NCBI RefSeq assembly: GCF_003473545.1
Contig: NZ_QUCM01000018.1
Location: 1 to 64,000 of the forward strand
Source: Clostridium sp. AM22-11AC
GTDB lineage: Bacteria; Bacillota; Clostridia; Lachnospirales; Lachnospiraceae
DNA: 64,000 nucleotides
Reading direction: 5' to 3'
Part shown: positions 49,401-57,711 of the stretch, one piece after another
How the letters are laid out: each line of letters opens with the position of its first letter
How positions within the stretch are numbered: the first letter of the stretch is position 1
Position numbers and translations under genes: made by a program
Notes under the pieces: model-generated
Told to the model about the DNA's origin: nothing
What the model saw: only the letters and a program-made list of their open reading frames with translations
The model's database searches: none

Positions 49401-50432
49401 TTATCTCTGTACACGACCTGAACCGTCGCCGCCTGCTAAGGTTTCAACTTCTGCACGGGTTACCAGGTTGAAGTCTCCAGGGATGGTGTGCTTTAATGCG
49501 GAAGCTGCTACTGCGAATTCCAGAGCTGCCTTCATATCCTTGCCATCAGCCAGACCGCAGATCAGACCACCTGCGAAGGAGTCGCCGCCGCCTACACGGT
49601 CAACGATTGGAGCGATGTGGTACTTTCTGGAGTGGTAGAATTCACGAGTCTGTCCGTCCATGATGCAAGCAGACCAGTCATTGTTGGAAGCGCTGTGGCT
49701 TTCACGTAAGGAGCTGATGATGTACTTAAATCCGAACTTGTCAGCCATCTGATTAAAGATGTCAACGTATCCAGCTAATTCCAGTTCTCCGGAAGTAACA
49801 TCAGTGTTGCCTGGCTTGAAGCCAAGAACCTTCTCTGCATCCTCTTCGTTACCGATGCAAACATCAACATACTGCATCAGGTTGGTCATAACCTTCTGAG
49901 CCTTCTCGGAAGACCACAGTTTCTTACGGAAGTTTAAGTCTACGGAAACAGTTACGCCGTGAGCCTTAGCTGCCTTTAAAGCTGCCTCAGTCAGTTCGAT
50001 TGCTGCATCGCTGACAGCTGGAGTGATACCGGTGAAGTGGAACCAGTCAGCATCAGCAAAGATCTCATCGAAGTTGAACTCATCTGCAGTTGCAGTAGAG
50101 ATAGAGCTGTGTGCACGGTCATAAACTACGTTGGAAGCTCTCATTGCAGAACCGGTCTCTAAGTAGTAAATTCCCAGTCTCTCACCGCTTCTTGCGATGT
50201 ACTTTGTACCTACATTGTATTTTCTTAAAGCTGCTACTGCGCACTCACCGATTGGGTTAGCTGGTACTGCAGTAACGAACTGTACGTCATGACCATAGTT
50301 AGCTAAAGATACAGCTACGTTAGCCTCGCCGCCGCCGTAGTTTACATCAAACTCATCTGCCTGGATAAATTTTTCATTATTTGGGGTAGATAATCTTAAC
50401 ATGATCTCGCCCATGGTAACAATCTTTGCCAT
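49401..50432 (-). CDS. kdgK: 2-keto-3-deoxygluconate kinase
   Basis: 343 aa, PfkB fold. VNYGGGEANVAVSLANYG lies at the substrate site, FTGITPAVSD and VDLNFRKKLW follow, and DRVGGGDSFAGGLICGL holds the catalytic Asp. It phosphorylates KDG to KDPG. It lies 79 bp after eda, with a 12-bp perfect hairpin between. The gene order and eda neighbour support the KDG assignment over fructokinase or ribokinase. TTAAGGAG precedes the start. Confidence 0.9.
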   Translation of the reverse strand: MAKIVTMGEIMLRLSTPNNEKFIQADEFDVNYGGGEANVAVSLANYGHDVQFVTAVPANPIGECAVAALRKYNVGTKYIARSGERLGIYYLETGSAMRASNVVYDRAHSSISTATADEFNFDEIFADADWFHFTGITPAVSDAAIELTEAALKAAKAHGVTVSVDLNFRKKLWSSEKAQKVMTNLMQYVDVCIGNEEDAEKVLGFKPGNTDVTSGELELAGYVDIFNQMADKFGFKYIISSLRESHSASNNDWSACIMDGQTREFYHSRKYHIAPIVDRVGGGDSFAGGLICGLADGKDMKAALEFAVAASALKHTIPGDFNLVTRAEVETLAGGDGSGRVQR

Positions 50433-50467
50433 TTTAATATTCTCCTTAAGATATGTGAAAATTGATA

Positions 50468-50496
50468 TTACAGTTCAGCGCATGGCTGAACTGTAA
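50468..50496. repeat. intercistronic hairpin TTACAGTTCAGC between eda and kdgK
   Basis: TTACAGTTCAGC (50468-50479), loop GCATG, GCTGAACTGTAA (50485-50496) is a perfect 12-bp stem. There is no T run, so it is more likely an RNA-stability or processing element than a terminator. The arm matches the repeat after the EF-G-like gene. Confidence 0.75.
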
Positions 50497-50511
50497 GAAA
50501 TTTATTAACAA

Positions 50512-51162
50512 TTATGCTCTTGCTGCTGCTACAGCCTTAACGAATTCCTGAGCCTTTGCAGTTACAGCTGCGAAATCACCAGTCTTAGCGCCCTTTGTAA
50601 GGCTGCTTCCGGTACCAACTGCGTATGCACCAGCATGGATCCACTTATCAACGTTGTCTACGTCAACACCGCCGGATGGCATGAACTCACCCTGTGGCAG
50701 AGGTCCCTTGAAGGAGCTGATAGCTGCAGGTCCTACGATATTTCCTGGGAAGATCTTGATTACATCGCATCCAGCTTCCATAGCGGTAATAGCTTCGCTT
50801 GGAGTCATAACGCCTGGCAGCATTGGTACTCTGTAACGGTTGCAAAGCTTGATGGTCTCTACATTTAAGCCTGGGCTTACGATGTAGTTAGCACCTGCTA
50901 AGATGCAAGCTCTTGCAGTCTCTGGATCCAGAACGGTACCAGCACCGATCACGATCTTGTCATTGTCTTTATACTTGTCAGCCATCTTCTTGATGAAGCC
51001 TACTGGATCACCGTCATCCATAGTCATGGTCAGCTCGATAAAGTTGATGCCACCTTCAATAATAGCATCTACTACCTTCTCACCCTGCTCATAATTCTTT
51101 GCACGTACTACAGCAACCAGGCAGTCTTCTTTCAGTCTTGCTAAAACATGTTCTTTTTTCAT
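50512..51162 (-). CDS. eda: KDPG/KHG aldolase
   Basis: 216 aa. VAVVRAKNYEQGEKVVDAI at the N-terminus, NFIELTMTM, IGAGTVLDPETA, YIVSPGLN and VIKIFPGNIVG (Schiff-base Lys), ending in MPSGGVDVDNVDKWIHAGAYAVGTGS. It splits KDPG into pyruvate and glyceraldehyde 3-phosphate. First gene of the eda-kdgK unit. A consensus promoter and IclR-like sites lie upstream. Confidence 0.95.
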   Translation of the reverse strand: MKKEHVLARLKEDCLVAVVRAKNYEQGEKVVDAIIEGGINFIELTMTMDDGDPVGFIKKMADKYKDNDKIVIGAGTVLDPETARACILAGANYIVSPGLNVETIKLCNRYRVPMLPGVMTPSEAITAMEAGCDVIKIFPGNIVGPAAISSFKGPLPQGEFMPSGGVDVDNVDKWIHAGAYAVGTGSSLTKGAKTGDFAAVTAKAQEFVKAVAAARA

Positions 51163-51187
51163 TTTTCTTCTCCTTCTTTCGATGAGG

Positions 51188-51259
51188 TTCGTAAATACGA
51201 ATTAATTTCATATTTACGATTTATACTTAAATTTTAATAGTTACCAACTGATTTGTCAA
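51188..51259 (-). promoter_or_regulatory. eda promoter with probable IclR/KdgR operators
   Basis: On the minus strand: TTGACA (51254-51259), 17 bp, TAAAAT (51231-51236). Downstream of the start point lie the perfect palindrome TTCGTAAATACGAA (51188-51201) and a related half TCATATTTACGA (51208-51219). The same TCGTAWA half-site appears in front of the iclR gene, so the IclR protein is the likely repressor. Confidence 0.65.
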
Positions 51260-51295
51260 CAGCAAAACAGATAAATTATTATCTTTTATCCTGTT

Positions 51296-52054
51296 TTATT
51301 TACCCAAAAATCCCAAAAGTCTTGAAAGCGCTTTTGCCTTCTCGCAAACCAGCCTTCCTAAGGCGTCATAATCCTCTGTAGGCTTGTAAAGACTGGACAC
51401 ACTGATGGCCCCGATCACATTCCCATCCGGGCCGAAAACAGGGGAACCTACACATTCCATATGTTCCTCCAACTCCCTTGCGTCAAAGGCGTATCCATTT
51501 TCCCGGACCCGATCCAGTTCTTCTATGAAATGAGTCTTGTCCTGAATGGTACGCTGGGTATGGGGACGGAAATTGATCCGGTCTGCTAAGGCATCCCGCT
51601 CTTCCTGCTCCATATTTGCCATAATGGCCTTTCCAAGGGAAGTACAGTACAATGGGTTCTTGGTTCCTACAGTCGCTGTTGTGATAATGGGATTTTCCGG
51701 CTCAAATTTACAGATGTAAACAATAGAGTCATCTGAACGCACTCCAAAGAATACGGTCTTTCCCACTTCTTTCGCAAAAGCTTTTAATACAGGATCAATG
51801 GTACCGATAAAATCCAGGTTATTTGTATAATTAATTCCTACACGATAAGCAGTAAGTCCGATGGTATAACGCTGCTTCTGCCCCTTTACCACATGGACCA
51901 TACCTGTATGTGCCAGTGTTGTGATAATGTCATAGGCGCTGGTCTTTGGAAGTTCTAACTTCTCACAGATCTCATCCAGTGTAATACCATCCGGCTTTTT
52001 GGAAACCATTTTCAGTATATCCACTGTGCGCAGCGTTGTCCGGTTTAATTTCAT
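51296..52054 (-). CDS. IclR-family regulator (KdgR-like)
   Basis: 252 aa. The N-terminal winged helix includes DGITLDEICEKLELPKTSAYDIITTL. The C-terminal IclR effector domain (about 75-250) has YCTSLGKAIMAN and the late AREL-EEHMECVGSPVFG / GAISVSSLYKP motifs. Position between uxaA and eda points to control of KDG/hexuronate genes, with KDG-type ligands in relatives. Likely repressor of eda-kdgK and of itself through the shared TCGTAWA half-sites (inference). Confidence 0.92.
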   Translation of the reverse strand: MKLNRTTLRTVDILKMVSKKPDGITLDEICEKLELPKTSAYDIITTLAHTGMVHVVKGQKQRYTIGLTAYRVGINYTNNLDFIGTIDPVLKAFAKEVGKTVFFGVRSDDSIVYICKFEPENPIITTATVGTKNPLYCTSLGKAIMANMEQEERDALADRINFRPHTQRTIQDKTHFIEELDRVRENGYAFDARELEEHMECVGSPVFGPDGNVIGAISVSSLYKPTEDYDALGRLVCEKAKALSRLLGFLGK

Positions 52055-52107
52055 TTATGTTCCTCCTGCATCAGGTTCTGTCGATCATATATGTCTTTTG
52101 TATTTGG

Positions 52108-52187
52108 TCGTATATATGTTTCTTATACGCATATACGATTTTCTTCTTTTAGTATAGCGCATCCTGAAACAGATTACAAGATGCGCT
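52108..52187 (-). promoter_or_regulatory. iclR promoter, overlapping stem-loop and operator halves
   Basis: On the minus strand: TTGTAA (52174-52179), 17 bp, TATACT (52151-52156). Downstream lie TCGTATA (52108-52114) and TATACGA (52132-52138), an inverted pair like the operator at eda. An 8-bp stem AGCGCATC/GATGCGCT (52156-52187) overlaps the promoter spacer. The rest of the 214-bp gap has the 3' hairpin of uxaA (52224-52246). Confidence 0.5.
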
Positions 52188-52268
52188 TTTGTTTTCCTGG
52201 CACAGTCAGATCAAATTCCGTTGCCGGTCATGCAACGCATGAACCGTAACTGTTTTGTTCACTAATAC

Positions 52269-53753
52269 TTACAGAGTTACACCCTGTTTGAAGATTGCCA
52301 TATCATGAAAACCGGCTGCTTCTGATTTAACCTTGCGTCCGGAAGCAACTTCCAATACATAGTTTAACAGATCCTGTGCCAGTTCTTCTTTGGTCTTATC
52401 CTCTACCATCTGTCCCGCATTGAAATCGATCCAGTTGGACTTGTGTCCTGCAAGCTTGGAGTTACTGGAGATCTTTACAGTTGGAACAGGGGAAGCAAAC
52501 GGAGTGCCGCGGCCGGTAGTAAACAATACCATATGAGCGCCGGATACTGCCAGCGCAGTTGCTGCTACCAGGTCATTTCCAGGTGCGCTTAAGAGGTTTA
52601 ATCCCTTAACCTTAACTGGCTCCGCATACTCTAATACACCCTTTACTAAAGAACTTCCTGACTTCTGGGTGCATCCTAAGGATTTATCCTCCAGAGTAGA
52701 GATACCGCCCTTCTTGTTACCTGGGGATGGGTTCTCATAAATAGTCTGGTTGTGGCTGGTAAAGTAGTTCTTGAAGTTGTTGATCAGAGCTACGGTCTTG
52801 TCAAAAAGCTCCGGAGTTGCGCAGCGGTTCATTAACAGAGTCTCTGCACCAAACATTTCCGGAACCTCTGTTAAAATAGTAGTTCCGCCCTTGCTTACTA
52901 ACAGATCAGAGAAAGCACCAACTACAGGGTTTGCAGTGATACCGGAAAGTCCGTCAGAACCACCGCACTTCATACCGATGATCAGTTCGCTTGCGTCGAT
53001 CTTCTCTCTGGAGAATGCGTTTGCATAGGTTGCCAGTTCTTCCAGGATACCCATAGCGGTCTCCATCTCATCTTCTACATCCTGGCACTGTAAGAATTTA
53101 ACACGCTGCTCATCATACTCGCCAATGTAATCCATTAATACAGGAATATTGCTGTTCTCGCAGCCAAGTCCTAATACCAGAACACCTGCTGCATTTGGAT
53201 GATGGATCATGTCTGCCAGAACTTTTCTGGTGTTTTCCTGGTCATCACCCATCTGGGAACATCCATATGGATGCTGGAATGCAATGATATCTTCTACATT
53301 TCCGCCTACAAACTTCTTTGCAGCAGTCTCAAGAGCCTTTGCAATAGAGTTTACACAGCCAACAGTTGGAACGATCCAGATCTCATTACGGATACCGACT
53401 TTTCCGTCTGCTCTGCGGTAGCCGTCAAAGTATACATGCCCAGATGGCTCTACGTCCTTGCTTCCTTCTGGTTTATACTCATAAGAAAGAACATCGCCTA
53501 AAGCGGTCTTTACATTATGAACATGTACCCATGCGCCTTTTTCAATAGCTTCTTTTGCGTAGCCGATACGGAAACCGTATTTAACTACCTCTTCACCCTG
53601 TGCAATGGCACGAAGGGCAAATTTATGTCCCTGTGGGATATCCTGGACCAGAGTTACCTTTTCTCCTGCTACATCCAGGGTCTCTCCTTCATTTAAAGGA
53701 CGAAGAGCAACGGCAACGTTATCATTCTGATTGATCTTGACAATGTCCTGCAT
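52269..53753 (-). CDS. uxaA: altronate dehydratase, UxaA family
   Basis: 494 aa from ATG 53753, with AGGAG 10 bp upstream; the frame extends 16 codons further but without a site. The N-terminal SAF-type domain (about 1-90) opens VKINQNDNVAVALRPL. The catalytic part has HPYGCSQMGDD, LGCENSN, IGMKCGGSDGLSGITANPVVG and CATPELFDK, with conserved Cys for Fe binding. It dehydrates altronate to KDG. It is transcribed away from the lacI-type gene, with operators in between. Confidence 0.94.
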   Translation of the reverse strand: MQDIVKINQNDNVAVALRPLNEGETLDVAGEKVTLVQDIPQGHKFALRAIAQGEEVVKYGFRIGYAKEAIEKGAWVHVHNVKTALGDVLSYEYKPEGSKDVEPSGHVYFDGYRRADGKVGIRNEIWIVPTVGCVNSIAKALETAAKKFVGGNVEDIIAFQHPYGCSQMGDDQENTRKVLADMIHHPNAAGVLVLGLGCENSNIPVLMDYIGEYDEQRVKFLQCQDVEDEMETAMGILEELATYANAFSREKIDASELIIGMKCGGSDGLSGITANPVVGAFSDLLVSKGGTTILTEVPEMFGAETLLMNRCATPELFDKTVALINNFKNYFTSHNQTIYENPSPGNKKGGISTLEDKSLGCTQKSGSSLVKGVLEYAEPVKVKGLNLLSAPGNDLVAATALAVSGAHMVLFTTGRGTPFASPVPTVKISSNSKLAGHKSNWIDFNAGQMVEDKTKEELAQDLLNYVLEVASGRKVKSEAAGFHDMAIFKQGVTL

Positions 53754-53861
53754 GGTCTTTAATCTCCTATCTTTGTTTTTGTACTCAGGAAACCTTCCCA
53801 AAATAAAATCTGTTGCAAAAGATTCCGGAATACATTTGATTTATTTTAACTACAGATCACT

Positions 53862-53908
53862 TTGTAAGTGCTTACAATCATTCTACCTATTTTCTACACA
53901 GAAGTCAA
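53862..53908 (-). promoter_or_regulatory. uxaA promoter and LacI-type operator O1
   Basis: On the minus strand: TTGACT (53903-53908), 17 bp, TAGAAT (53880-53885), then the near-perfect palindrome TTGTAAGTGCTTACAA (53862-53877) exactly where transcription would start. Binding would block initiation. Confidence 0.75.
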
Positions 53909-53918
53909 TAGAAAACTG

Positions 53919-53971
53919 TTGCAATCTTTATTAGTAGTATGTATAATAGACTTAGCGTGTAAGCGCTTACA
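53919..53971 (+). promoter_or_regulatory. lacI/uxaC promoter and LacI-type operator O2
   Basis: TTGCAA (53919-53924), 17 bp, TATAAT (53942-53947), then the perfect palindrome TGTAAGCGCTTACA (53958-53971) over the start region. The two operators are about 95 bp apart centre to centre, near nine helical turns, and the two -35 boxes are only 10 bp apart. Confidence 0.8.
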
Positions 53972-53992
53972 GAATGTGAGGTGGATTACTGA

Positions 53993-54997
53993 ATGAATAT
54001 ATATGACGTTTCTGAGCGCGCAGGCGTTTCCATTGCTACGGTTTCCCGTGTACTCAACGGCAATCCCAACGTAAGTGAACGCACCCGCAAGAAGGTTCTG
54101 GCTGTAATGGATGAGTTGGGTTATACCCCCAATGTTTTTGCCAGGGGACTGGGACTTGATACCATGCAGACCATCGGTATCATGTGTTCTGACTCTTCTG
54201 ATCCTTATCTTGCTGAGGCGATCTACTATCTGGAGCGGGAACTGCGCAGTCATAATTATGATTCTATCCTCTGCTGTACCGGTTACGACCTGGATGTAAA
54301 ACAGAAGTATTTTAATCTGCTTCGCTCCAAGCGCGTGGATGCTATTATCCTGGCAGGTTCCAAATTTGTGGAAATGCGTTCCCGGGATAATAATTATATT
54401 ATAGAAGCTGCCGCAGACGGACTTCCTGTAATGTTAGTAAACGGTTATCTGGAAGGAAAGAATATCTACAGTACTGTCTGTGATGATTATGCCTCTATGT
54501 ATGATGCCACATTACAGCTGATCCATTCAGGACACAGCCGTATCCTTTATCTTTACACCAGCGTTTCCTACAGCGGTGTTAATAAGATGGAGGGCTACAA
54601 AGCAGCATTGAAAGAAAATCGTATCCCGGTTGAGGACTCCATGATTCATCAATGTTCCAAGAGTTTTGAAAATTCCAGGGATCTTCTTTTAAGCCTGAAA
54701 GAAGAAGGGCTGAAATTTGACGCAGTTTTGGCTTCTGACGATTCACTGGCCGTAGGAGCCGTAAAATATGCCCATACAGCCGGTATTTCCATGCCGGAAG
54801 AGCTTAGTATTATCGGGTATAATAATTCTCTCCTGGCACGTTGTACAGATCCGGAGATCACATCCATTGACAGCAAGGTAGAAGCACTTTGCACCACTAC
54901 TGTCAATACTTTAATGGGGGTTTTCAGTGGCGCTAATGTCCCAAACCGGACAACCATCGCCTCTGCTTTAATAAAAAGAAAAACCACAAACTTTTAA
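53993..54997 (+). CDS. LacI-family regulator of hexuronate genes
   Basis: 334 aa. The HTH is MNIYDVSERAGVSIATVSRV, with the hinge helix region ending NVFARGLG. The periplasmic-binding-like effector domain spans about 60-330. It lies between uxaA (divergent) and uxaC (29 bp downstream). Matching palindromes TGTAAGnGCTTACA sit at both promoters, so autorepression and control of uxaA are very likely. The ligand is probably a hexuronate or pathway intermediate. GAGGTG is a modest ribosome site. Confidence 0.93.
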   Translation: MNIYDVSERAGVSIATVSRVLNGNPNVSERTRKKVLAVMDELGYTPNVFARGLGLDTMQTIGIMCSDSSDPYLAEAIYYLERELRSHNYDSILCCTGYDLDVKQKYFNLLRSKRVDAIILAGSKFVEMRSRDNNYIIEAAADGLPVMLVNGYLEGKNIYSTVCDDYASMYDATLQLIHSGHSRILYLYTSVSYSGVNKMEGYKAALKENRIPVEDSMIHQCSKSFENSRDLLLSLKEEGLKFDAVLASDDSLAVGAVKYAHTAGISMPEELSIIGYNNSLLARCTDPEITSIDSKVEALCTTTVNTLMGVFSGANVPNRTTIASALIKRKTTNF

Positions 54998-55026
54998 ATT
55001 CCAATTTTAAAGGAGGATTTACCACT

Positions 55027-56442
55027 ATGAAACAGTTTTTGGACAAGGACTTCTTATTATCCACAGACATGGCAAAAACAATCTATCATGATTACGCAGA
55101 AAATATGCCGATCTTAGACTATCACTGCCATATCAACCCACAGGAGATCTATGAAGACCGTAAGTTTGAAAACATTACCCAGGTATGGCTGGGCGGCGAC
55201 CATTACAAATGGCGTCAGATGCGTTCTAACGGTGTTGATGAGAAATACATTACCGGCGACGGCACAGACAGAGAGAAATTCCAGGCATGGGCTGAGACAA
55301 TGCCTAAACTGATCGGCAACCCACTGTATCACTGGAGCCACTTAGAGTTAAGAAGATACTTTGGATACGAAGGCTACTTAAACGGCGATACTGCTGAGGA
55401 AGTATGGAACCTGTGCAACGCTAAGTTACAGGAAGACTCCATGACTGTCCGTAACCTGATCAAGCAGTCTAACGTTACTCTGATCTGCACCACTGATGAT
55501 CCTGTTGACTCTCTGGAATGGCACAAGAAACTGGCTGAAGATACTACTTTTGATGTACAGGTTCTGCCAGCATGGCGTCCAGACAAGGCTATGAACGTAG
55601 AGAAGCCAACTTTTGCTGCTTACATGGATCAGTTATCCAAGGTCAGCGGTGTTGAAGTAAAAGATTTCGCATCCTTAAAGGAAGCTTTAAAGAACCGTAT
55701 GGATTTCTTTACTTCCATGAAGTGCTGTGTATCTGACCACGCATTAGAGTATGTTATGTACGTTCCAGCTACTGAGGATGAAGTAAACGCTATCATCGCT
55801 AAGGGCTTAAAGGGCGAAGCAATCTCCAGAGAAGAAGAATTAAAGTACAAGACCGAGTTCATGCTCTTCGTTGCAAAAGAATACACCAAGAGAAACTGGG
55901 TTATGCAGCTTCACTACGGATGCAAGCGTGACAACAACGCTTACATGTTTGACAAGTTAGGCGCAGATACCGGTTACGACTGCATCAACAACTACGCTCC
56001 AAGCGCACAGATGGCAGATTTCTTAAATGCATTAAGCGCAACCAATGATATTCCTAAGACTATCATTTACTCCTTAAATCCAAACGACAACGCTTCCATC
56101 GGCACCATCATCGGCTGCTTCCAGGAGAAATTCCCAGGAAAGATCCAGCAGGGTTCCGCTTGGTGGTTCAATGATCACAAGGTAGGTATGACCGATCAGA
56201 TGGTATCCCTGGCTAACTTAGGCTGCCTGGGCAACTTCATCGGTATGCTGACCGACTCCAGAAGCTTCTTATCCTACACCAGACATGAGTACTTCCGTCG
56301 CGTTCTCTGCGCACTGGTTGGCGGCTGGGTAGAAAACGGCGAATATCCGGCAGATATGAAGTCCTTAGAGTCCATCGTTAAGGGCATCAGCTACAACAAC
56401 GCTGTTCAGTACTTCGGATTTGATCTGGATGTTGTGAAATAA
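55027..56442 (+). CDS. uxaC: glucuronate/galacturonate isomerase
   Basis: 471 aa. The amidohydrolase-like barrel starts with LDYHCHINPQEIYED (metal His-x-His), with DHYKWRQMRSNGV, TDDPVDSLEWH, LPAWRPDKAM and LHYGCKRDNN, and a late WWFNDH and LTDSRSFLSYTRHEYFRR. It isomerises glucuronate to fructuronate and galacturonate to tagaturonate. AAAGGAGG precedes the start. Second gene after lacI. The reductase step that follows in the pathway is not in the window. Confidence 0.96.
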   Translation: MKQFLDKDFLLSTDMAKTIYHDYAENMPILDYHCHINPQEIYEDRKFENITQVWLGGDHYKWRQMRSNGVDEKYITGDGTDREKFQAWAETMPKLIGNPLYHWSHLELRRYFGYEGYLNGDTAEEVWNLCNAKLQEDSMTVRNLIKQSNVTLICTTDDPVDSLEWHKKLAEDTTFDVQVLPAWRPDKAMNVEKPTFAAYMDQLSKVSGVEVKDFASLKEALKNRMDFFTSMKCCVSDHALEYVMYVPATEDEVNAIIAKGLKGEAISREEELKYKTEFMLFVAKEYTKRNWVMQLHYGCKRDNNAYMFDKLGADTGYDCINNYAPSAQMADFLNALSATNDIPKTIIYSLNPNDNASIGTIIGCFQEKFPGKIQQGSAWWFNDHKVGMTDQMVSLANLGCLGNFIGMLTDSRSFLSYTRHEYFRRVLCALVGGWVENGEYPADMKSLESIVKGISYNNAVQYFGFDLDVVK

Positions 56443-56455
56443 ATAGGGACAACGA

Positions 56456-56505
56456 ACGAATTGTCTGCGCAAGCAGACAGTAGAGTGCGTCAGCACGGAA
56501 TTCGT
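56456..56505 (-). repeat. three-way-junction repeat, copy B
   Basis: Outer stem ACGAATT (56456-56462) / AATTCGT (56499-56505). Inside lie GTCTGC-GCAA-GCAGAC (56463-56478) and GTGC-GTCA-GCAC (56485-56496). Its reverse complement aligns with 47957-48005, sharing CCGTGCTGACGC and the linker. Every base pair in the outer stem that differs from copy A has changed on both sides. Noncoding, 13 bp after uxaC. Confidence 0.8.
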
Positions 56506-56536
56506 GAGTCTAATCGTGAGTCTACACCAGATGCAA

Positions 56537-56574
56537 AAAGCGCCCCGCCTCACAATGTGAGGTTGGGCGCTTTC
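56537..56574. terminator. bidirectional terminator between uxaC and niaR
   Basis: AAAGCGCCC / GGGCGCTTT with an inner CCTCACA-A-TGTGAGG. T runs on both strands (TTTCTT on plus, TTTTTG on minus). Confidence 0.85.
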
Positions 56575-56602
56575 TTAATGCCTGCAATTACTTTTCTTAT
56601 CT

Positions 56603-57127
56603 CTATTCTTCTTTTAAGTATCCCTTTTTCCGCAGTTCCTGCTCAATAAAATCCAGGTTTTTCTCCGATTCCGCAGTCACTGTATGATAATGGTAATCCC
56701 CGGTCAAAACCTTTAAAGGCTGTGCATTGTAGCGGTTCATGCGGTCTACAAACTCTGCTACATCCAGGCGGTTGTTGATGATCAGATCTGCACGGATCTG
56801 CCCATACAGCGGATGATCCACTGCCACATCCAGCACATGGCCACCATAATCTACAATGGTCTGAAGTTCGTCCTGGGTATCTTTGGTAGAATGGCAGACG
56901 CAGAACACCCGGATACATTTTCTCTTTTTTTCACTTTCCCGGTCAAGAACATATCCCCTGTAAGTAGAAAGGATCTTCTTATCTTCTGCCCGCAAAAGAG
57001 CAATATCCTGAACGATCACCTGGCGGCTTACCTTAAAACGATGAGCCAGTTCTGTTCCAGATAATGGAGTGTCGCTCTCCTCTAACAGTGAAAGAATGCC
57101 ATCTCTTCTTTTTCCGCCTTCTGTCAT
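56603..57127 (-). CDS. niaR: NAD biosynthesis repressor NiaR (HTH + 3H domain)
   Basis: 174 aa from ATG 57127, with AAAGGAGG upstream; the longer frame has no such site. The HTH_11 domain has SGTELAHRFKVSRQVIVQDIALLR. The 3H domain (about 75-170) shows its conserved His residues in VAVDHPLYGQI and GDYHYHT. NiaR represses nicotinate salvage and de novo NAD genes when bound to nicotinic acid. No target gene is in this window. Ends at the terminator shared with uxaC. Confidence 0.92.
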   Translation of the reverse strand: MTEGGKRRDGILSLLEESDTPLSGTELAHRFKVSRQVIVQDIALLRAEDKKILSTYRGYVLDRESEKKRKCIRVFCVCHSTKDTQDELQTIVDYGGHVLDVAVDHPLYGQIRADLIINNRLDVAEFVDRMNRYNAQPLKVLTGDYHYHTVTAESEKNLDFIEQELRKKGYLKEE

Positions 57128-57215
57128 GATAAAATTCCCTCCTTTTGCGCAGCATGTTCTCTCATTGAGAGCAGTCTGACCATTCGCTGTATACTGCATA
57201 CGTTTTCTTTTATGC

Positions 57216-57248
57216 GAAAAAGCGTCCCCTTTCATTCAAGGAGACGCA
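57216..57248 (-). terminator. terminator of RNase P RNA
   Basis: On the minus strand GCGTCTCC and GGGGACGC form a stem with a 10-nt loop (one mismatch), followed by TTTTT, 17 bp past the RNA's 3' end. Confidence 0.8.
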
Positions 57249-57264
57249 CTTCATCGTTGCAAAG

Positions 57265-57622
57265 GTTGTGAGTAAAACGGTAAGCCGGGTTATGTCGTTG
57301 GATGGTCATCTATCTAGTACTACTGTCGCCAGCAGCATCAAGCAACCTACCCGAAAGCTGACGGGCCGCCATATGCTCTCTGTTTGGTCTTGCTTCGGAT
57401 GGGGTTTACATGTGCCCCGCCTGTTACCAGCCGGGCGGTAGTCTCTTACACTGCCATTCCACCCTTACCTGCTGCAAATGCAGCGGGCGGTATATTTCTG
57501 TTGCACTGTCCCTAGGGTCACCCCCGCCAGACGTTATCTGGCATCCTGCCCTGTGAAGCCCGGACTTTCCTCTCCTGCGTCCTCTCGGTGTCGCAGCAGC
57601 GACCATCTGTCTTACTCACAAC
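57265..57622 (-). ncRNA. rnpB: RNase P RNA
   Basis: About 358 nt on the minus strand. The ends pair as P1 (GTTGTGAGTAAG with TTACTCACAAC). Conserved blocks visible on the plus strand include AAGCCGGGTTATGTCG, CAAGCAACCTACCCG, TTTACATGTGCC and GTGAAGCCCGGACTTTCCTC, which are the P4 and core regions. It is the ribozyme that trims tRNA 5' leaders. A promoter lies directly upstream and a terminator follows. The overall pattern looks closer to class A than to the Bacillus class B form, but I could not fold it fully. Confidence 0.95.
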
Positions 57623-57628
57623 TTGTTT

Positions 57629-57657
57629 ATTTTAGCATAGTTTCTTTGCCATGTCCA
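57629..57657 (-). promoter_or_regulatory. promoter of rnpB
   Basis: On the minus strand: TGGACA (57652-57657), 17 bp, TAAAAT (57629-57634). Transcription would start at about 57622, the first base of the RNA. Confidence 0.75.
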
Positions 57658-57711
57658 TGGGTAAATCCAAAAATATCATATTAAAAATATCATATGTGGA
57701 CACTTGCTATC

